DNA of 64,000 nucleotides from Sapria himalayana (taxonomy: Eukaryota > Streptophyta > Magnoliopsida > Malpighiales > Rafflesiaceae), in NCBI GenBank assembly GCA_029783825.1, contig JAREIK010003369.1, forward strand, positions 300,001-364,000, in the 5' to 3' direction. The position numbers were made by a program, and so were the translations under genes. Numbering within the stretch: the first letter of the stretch is position 1; every line of letters begins with the position of its first letter. Shown piece by piece: positions 57,880-64,000 of this stretch. Below the pieces are notes generated by a model. The model was not told the DNA's origin. It did not search any database and saw nothing but the letters and a program-made list of their open reading frames with translations.

Positions 57880-60010
57880 ATTTTTTTGTTATGCCTTATA
57901 TACACATTCCATAGTAGTCTTATTTAGTTGCAACATCCTTTTTTGGCTGCAACTCTATTAAAATAGGCATGACATTTTTTGTACGCCATGACTTTATCAC
58001 CAAGTTAACATAATTATTTTATTATGCAATATAATTATTATGCTCATGATATTTTTTTGGAGTATTGACAACACTTGCTCAAAACCACTTAATGGTCATA
58101 ATATTGTTTTTTTATCATGATAATTGAGTATCCCACTAGTATAAGTAGTCACAATATATTTTAGAGCCATGACTTATTCAAGATAGAGTTGCAACATCAA
58201 AAGTTGTGGGTCACGACATTGTTTTTCACTATGACTATTTATTCTAAAGAGCAATTACTCATTCGAGGTAATTATAGCACAATGACATTTTATTTCAGAG
58301 AGTAATTACTCATTCATGGTAATCCTTGCACAATGACATTTTATTTCAGAGAGTAATTACTCATTCATGGTAATCCTAGCACAATGACATTTTGTTTATC
58401 AAATCAAGACCAAAGTCATGACTAATTCTTAGTGTCATGACTTTATATTATAGAAATATTTGATTTAGTCATAAAAATCCAAGCTCCACAATACTCTGCT
58501 AACAAAACCAAGACCAAAACCATACTAATTTCATAGCACTATGACTTTGTATTTTAGAAAGTTTATCAATAATGGCCAATCTCACAACCATGATATTTGT
58601 GTTACAGATGAAATCCAAAGAGATGACAAAGTTGTGACCTCAATTTTGTACTACACTTAGAAATGAAGAAGAAAGAATAAGATTAGAGGGAAAACAACAC
58701 ATGCAAGCCCTAGGTGATGTCAATCCCCATTAAGAAAAAATCCAAGGTGAACAAAAAACAATATCAATTGGAACTAGAGTTTTATGTTTAGAAAATATAA
58801 ATTAGTTTGGGAATGCATTGGAAACCCTATAATCCATGATATACCTTCCAAAATATTTCATATGATTTTATCCCAAATGTTCAGCTAGATTAAATTCTAG
58901 GGTTGGAAATATATATGTGTTGTGATGAATATTTGAATTTATGAGTTTACATTTATGTTAATATTATTTTTTGAGGTTGATGGATATGAATATAATATAT
59001 AATTGAAAATTAGAGTTTTCAAAAATACATCAATTTATGCATGTTAGCTATGTCAAATGATGATAAGTAAGTTATGAGACATATTCATATGGTTTGAATA
59101 AAAAGAAGTGATAATCCTTATAATCTTAACATATGAGATAAACCAGCATGTGAAAATTTAAGTTAATGTATGTTAATAGTTGAGAACATGATTCCTATGA
59201 AGTCAAAAGTATAAAACATATTAAAAATCAATCCATTATGTACTATATAGTAGACCTAATCTTATAGTAATGTGAGGATTAAGTATAATATCTTACCTAG
59301 GAATTTCACAATAGTGTCAAAGTTATGTATTAGCCATGAAAGGAGATGATAGTTATGTCATAGAGAACATGCAAGTAGGGCAGACTTGTTTGGTGGTGAG
59401 AGCCCTACAAATCATTTTTGCTTATTTGACTTTAATGGCTGAAATTCATTGGAAGAGGTATATTTAATTATTGTGAATATGATATTTACGAAGCTAAAAG
59501 TACAAATAAAATTAGTACCATATTATCTTAAGTCATTTAAATAATTATATGTTAGAGAATAGAAAGACGTACTCAAAGAAACTATCAATGATAATTAACA
59601 TATTGCCTAAAAAGAGTAAATATGATAATGACCCTTGCATTAAATAATATATCTCATTAATATTGAAATACTAAGGGAAAAACTATGTGGAGATTATCAT
59701 TAGGTAGTAATATTCTAACAAATGATAACCACCTTAATACTAAGAGGGCACATAGATATTTCTACAATAATCTACTATCAATCCAACCAAACATGATACT
59801 GACCAAACATCAAGAAATATCATCATGCACAAATACATATGCTAACCCTAGAGTTTGAATATATTTCTTGAGACCAAGTATATTTATTCAACTAATATAA
59901 TTATTATTTCAATATTTTTTGATTGAATTATCAAAAAAAATTCGATGGAATTAATATTTAGACTTATGTCCATCTTATTAATTGTATGACCCATATACTT
60001 GTGGAGCTAT
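57880..60010 (+). repeat. Dispersed 'catgac' family, copy 3
   Basis: About 2.1 kb, non-coding. The first half is rich in catgac phrases (gccatgactttatcacc, tcatgatattttttt, agccatgacttattcaagat). It contains a local 61-bp tandem repeat (gagagtaattactcattcat near 58296 and 58353). The second half has ttatgcatgttagct and gatgataagtaa.tatgagac. Followed directly by copy 4. Confidence 0.6.
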
Positions 60011-60029
60011 GTTGGATGAGAGAGCCTTG

Positions 60030-62050
60030 TTCAACTAAGTTTTGTTATCATGTCAGTTAATTATAAGTTTTGGCACCCTCATAGAGTCATAACAAGTTTT
60101 GTGACCATGATAATTCTCTTATTATGACTTATGTACATCTTCCTTATTATCCTTAATTATTTACCATCCTATCTAAGCCATAACTCTACTAAAATAGTCA
60201 TGTTCTTCTTTGTATGTCAAGTCTCTATAGCCAAGTTAACACCATCATTTCACTATGCAACATAATTATTATGGTCATGATATTTGTCTAGAGTTATAAC
60301 TGCACTACCTTGAAACTATCTAATGACCATGATATTATTTTCTCATCATGATAGCCAAGTACCCCACTAGTATAAGTAGTCACTACACATTTTAAAGCAT
60401 GACTTATTCAAGATAGAACTAAAATATTAAAAGATATGGGTTACAATATCATTTTTCATTGTGACTTTTTATTCAAGAGACTAATTACTCAGTCCCAGCA
60501 ATCCCAGTGTCATGACATTTTGTTCATAAAGTCAAGATCAAAGTTGTGACTAATTTGTAAAAGTGTGACTTTGTGTTATAAAAGTATTTGGTATAGCTGT
60601 GGCAATCCCAACATCATGATGCTTTGCTAACAAAGCAAAACCAAAGTCACAACTAATTCACAGTGTCATGACTTTCTATAAAATAAAATTAAGCATCAAT
60701 AATAATCACTCTCAATGCAATGATATTTGTGCTCTAGATGAGATCCAAGAAGATGACTAAGTTTTGACTTTGGTTTTGCACTTTAAATCTACACTTAAAA
60801 AGTTAAGAGAGGGGAAAATGATGTATGTAAACTCTAGGAAATGCATCATCAACCCCTATTAATAGAAAATCAAAATAGAACAATAGGAAACATTGATTAT
60901 AATTAGAGTTTTATACTTAAAAATTAGTTTGAACATTCATTATGAATCATAGAAGCTAGGAGATAACTTCCAATATATCTCATCCAATTTTATCCGCATT
61001 ATCTAGCTAAACTAAATTATATGGGTGGTAATGATTTTGTGTTGAGATGAATATTTTAATATGAGTTTATATTATATTAATATTATTTTTTATATTGATA
61101 AATATAGATGCAAATTAGAACCAAAAATTATGATTTTTAGGAATAAGTTGATTTATGTATGTTGGATATAATATATGATGATAGATAAATCATGAGATAT
61201 ACTCATATAGTTTGAATAGAAGATAGTGATAGTCAATCTAATTTTAACATGTAAATTAAACTAATGTGTGAAAAACCAAAGTTAAAATATGTTAATCATT
61301 ATGAGTATACTACTCATGAAGTTGAAAGCATGATCGAATTAAAAACCAATGTATTATGTACTATATAGAATAATTAGCCTCAAAGTAATGTGTGAGTTAA
61401 GTAAAATATTTTACGTATGAGTTTCACTATAACTGTGAGTCATAAGACATATATGTCACAAGTTGGGGGGGACTCACATGGTGGTGACATCTCCATGAAT
61501 CATTCAAGCTCATAGGACCTCCATAGTTAAAATTAATGGGAAGACATAAGTTTAATTATCATAAGTATGATACTTACAAAGTCAAAAGTACAAATGAAAT
61601 TAGTACCATATTATCTCAAGTCATTAAGATAATTAGAGGCTGGAGAATAAAAGTACATACTCAAATAATCATTAAAGATAATTAACGTAATGCTTAAAAA
61701 AATATATGTGATAATGACCATTGCATGGAATAACATATTTATTTAGTGTTGAAATAATAATGGACCAACTTTGAGAAGATCATCATTGATAGTGACAATT
61801 CAACAAATGATGGTCACCTCATATGCTAGAAGAGCAATCAGATATTTTCATAATAATCTATCATTTATCCAATAATAAAACTTGATATTAACTAAACACC
61901 AAGAAACATCATCACACATACGTACATGCACCAACCATATTGTCTAAGTATATTTTCTAATACCAAATATAACTATTTAACTAGTATAATAATTAATTTA
62001 GTTAATAATTTTAGAACACAAGTCAATTGAAGATTCGAGAGATTCATTCA
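60030..62050 (+). repeat. Dispersed 'catgac' family, copy 4
   Basis: Collinear with copy 3 at clearly diverged level over about 2 kb: aactctactaaaatagtcatg, ttcactatgcaacataattattatgg, ccccactagtataagtagtcac, agtaccatattatctcaagtcatt and cacatacgtacatgc all recur in order. Together the two look like an old direct duplication or two LTR-like units side by side. Confidence 0.6.
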
Positions 62051-64000
62051 CAATAGTTGAAAGAATTGCACCTAGTTCAAATAAAAAATAGGTATATGAA
62101 CATAAGTTACTAGAATGCCATGATTGATGAATGTGTAGGTGGCCAATGTCAACATCTATCATAATGGGAAGTCGTGAGGCTAGTCTTTCCTCTGGATGAA
62201 GAAGAAGAGGGCCCCTTCCCTTTGGTAAATTTGTAGTTAGAATTCTTTCTCAATTTTATTAAACAATCACTCTAATCAGAACCTTCATACCCTTGAATTT
62301 GTCAAGTACCTTTCTAATTCCTATTGAACTAGTGGGGTATTAGTCGTAATCAAAATTCATTGAAAAAAAAAGTAATTTTCTTTCTCCAAACTAGAAAGAG
62401 AAATCAAGATATTTTAGTAAAAATTAACACTAGACTTTGCCCCCTTTCTTGTCTCTTCTTTACCCTTGGCCTTTTCATCTTGTTTTGTAAAGGGACTCAA
62501 GTCAAAATTTTAAAAGTTTAATAGACAATTCTATTAGACTGTTAAAGAAAACTAAAAATTTAAAATGAAATTTATATTGTGCCTTTTTTATTTAAAGAAA
62601 AGTGGTGATATTATTCTAATGAGTGGCCCAAATAGGTGTGCCCATGATATTGAAGGTGATTTTAAAATGAATGTTTATGTTTGTGGGTTTGTGTGTTTGT
62701 GGGAGTGGGTATGAGTACGTGCCCACATGCAGTTTAGGCTATACTTGTCTACCAATAATGAAATTTCATGCAAACATAATAAGAAATAAACACAAATACT
62801 AAATTAGCGAAGGGAGATCTTTAGCTACAATTTTCCATTGAGTTGTAGAGTATGTGGAGTAGTGTAAGTGATAAAGGCATGAAAACTTCATGTAAATTGA
62901 AATAGTTAATGGATAACAATATTTCATCAAATGAATTATCTATATAAAAAACTATTCAATTGTATTGTTTAAATTTAGAAATGATTAGGTAAATGAAATA
63001 TGTGGAATGATTTATGTATGAATAGTTTTCTAAAACATGGTTGGATGGTAATGCTACTACCCCAAGATTGATCAACTCTAATATTAAAGAAAATACAAAC
63101 TTAAAACTATAAATTATAATATACATCCTATATAGAAAATGAAAAAGCCTATATGGAAAATTAAAATACCTTGGTGACATATATAGACAAGTAAAGAAAA
63201 CTATAAATTGAAAAAGACATTTACATTATCCTTAAAGTTTTGATTTGACGAAATAATATAATTGAGTAACTTAGTTGTTTGCTCCACTAGTCTAAATGAA
63301 AATTTTAAAAAAAATGGCTGGATGGGGGAGTGTGTGCATGTGCATATAAATAAATATTTCTATGTGTGTGTGCATGTGTGTGAGTGCAATCACATGCCCT
63401 ACATTTATTTTTGGGTATATATTAAAATATGCTTTTCCTTAAACTCATAGCCCAAAATAATAATAGATTTTGAGAATAAAAAATGGTTCTACACACATAG
63501 ACAATAGACACACACACACAAATATATATGCGTGAGTGTGTGCGTGTGTGTATGTATGTGTGACATAAAAATGACTTTAAGTTAGTTGCTCATTTAAATG
63601 CTAGTATATTGGTAAACAAATTTGATACAAATTTTAAATGGTCAATGTATCATAAATTTTAATGAGTATGGTTTGTGTATGTAAACAAACATGCATTTGT
63701 GTTATATGAATTTTGAAATGAACGTGTAAATGAAATATTAAATATTATTGCATGTATGGATTTATTTTTGAAAAAGAAATGAACAAAAATTAGTTATTTC
63801 CCCAAGCTTCAAATATATTTATGTATGCCCTTAAGGAAATACAAGCTTAAAACTTGTGCTAATAATTGAGAGTTCTAATGAAGCTTTCGATGTAGATAGT
63901 ATAACTATGAGGCCATAACTTTGTCTCCATATTGAATTTGAATTTCATAATAGAATTATTGGAAAATAGACTAATGATTTTTTGTGATTTATATGGCAGG
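62051..64000. other. AT-rich region without recognisable genes
   Basis: Only short GT/CA microsatellites (63365-63385, 63505-63525, 63534-63560) stand out. The small ORFs do not resemble known proteins. Confidence 0.6.

Overview
The window looks like nuclear DNA from a flowering plant. It is strongly AT-rich, has split genes with GT-AG introns, and is packed with decayed plant-type transposons (hAT, Ty1/copia, Ty3/gypsy, RTE LINE). The lineage cannot be fixed from sequence alone. A very long, transposon-filled intron would suit a genome with inflated introns (for example some monocots or early-diverging angiosperms), but that is inference.

The only host gene I can support is a general transcription factor TFIIB gene on the minus strand, from ATG at 51825 to stop at 24676. 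I resolve seven coding exons totalling 948 nt (315 aa), all in frame with GT-AG introns. Exon 1 (51473-51825) carries the zinc ribbon and linker. Exon 2 is a 25-nt micro-exon (50981-51005). Exons 3-7 (25715 down to 24676) carry the cyclin-like repeats. Between exons 2 and 3 lies a 25,265-bp intron. It holds an RTE LINE, a Ty3/gypsy element with both LTRs and a primer-binding site, a hAT element nested inside that gypsy element, further hAT fragments and several tandem duplications.

Layout: 1-1 kb, broken retroelement ORF and a G-rich minisatellite. 1.1-3 kb, a hAT-type GC-rich block and a TIR element with a GAGCTC-rich core. 3-6 kb, degenerate Ty3/gypsy (Athila/Tat-like) coding. 6.4-8.7 kb, a dispersed 'catgac' repeat. 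8.8-11.4 kb, hAT-1. 11.7-14.3 kb, a GAGCTC-core TIR element, a near-perfect 688-bp tandem duplication and a long inverted repeat around microsatellites. 15.5-17 kb, a copia relic. 17-22.7 kb, hAT-2 and hAT-3. 22.7-24 kb, an LTR-like repeat. 24.03-24.55 kb, a ~25-bp minisatellite just past the TFIIB stop codon. 24.7-51.8 kb, the TFIIB gene. 52-64 kb, upstream DNA with repeats, a second GAGCTC-core TIR element, a ~600-bp microsatellite island, a C29 run and two adjacent ~2.1-kb copies of the 'catgac' repeat.

No CRISPR array, rRNA gene or intact tRNA gene was seen. Most transposon coding is broken by stops and frameshifts. I saw no evidence for a new enzymatic system. The most notable points are the TFIIB gene architecture (a micro-exon isolated by a 25-kb intron), the nested insertion, and a set of foldback/TIR elements sharing a palindromic GAGCTC core.
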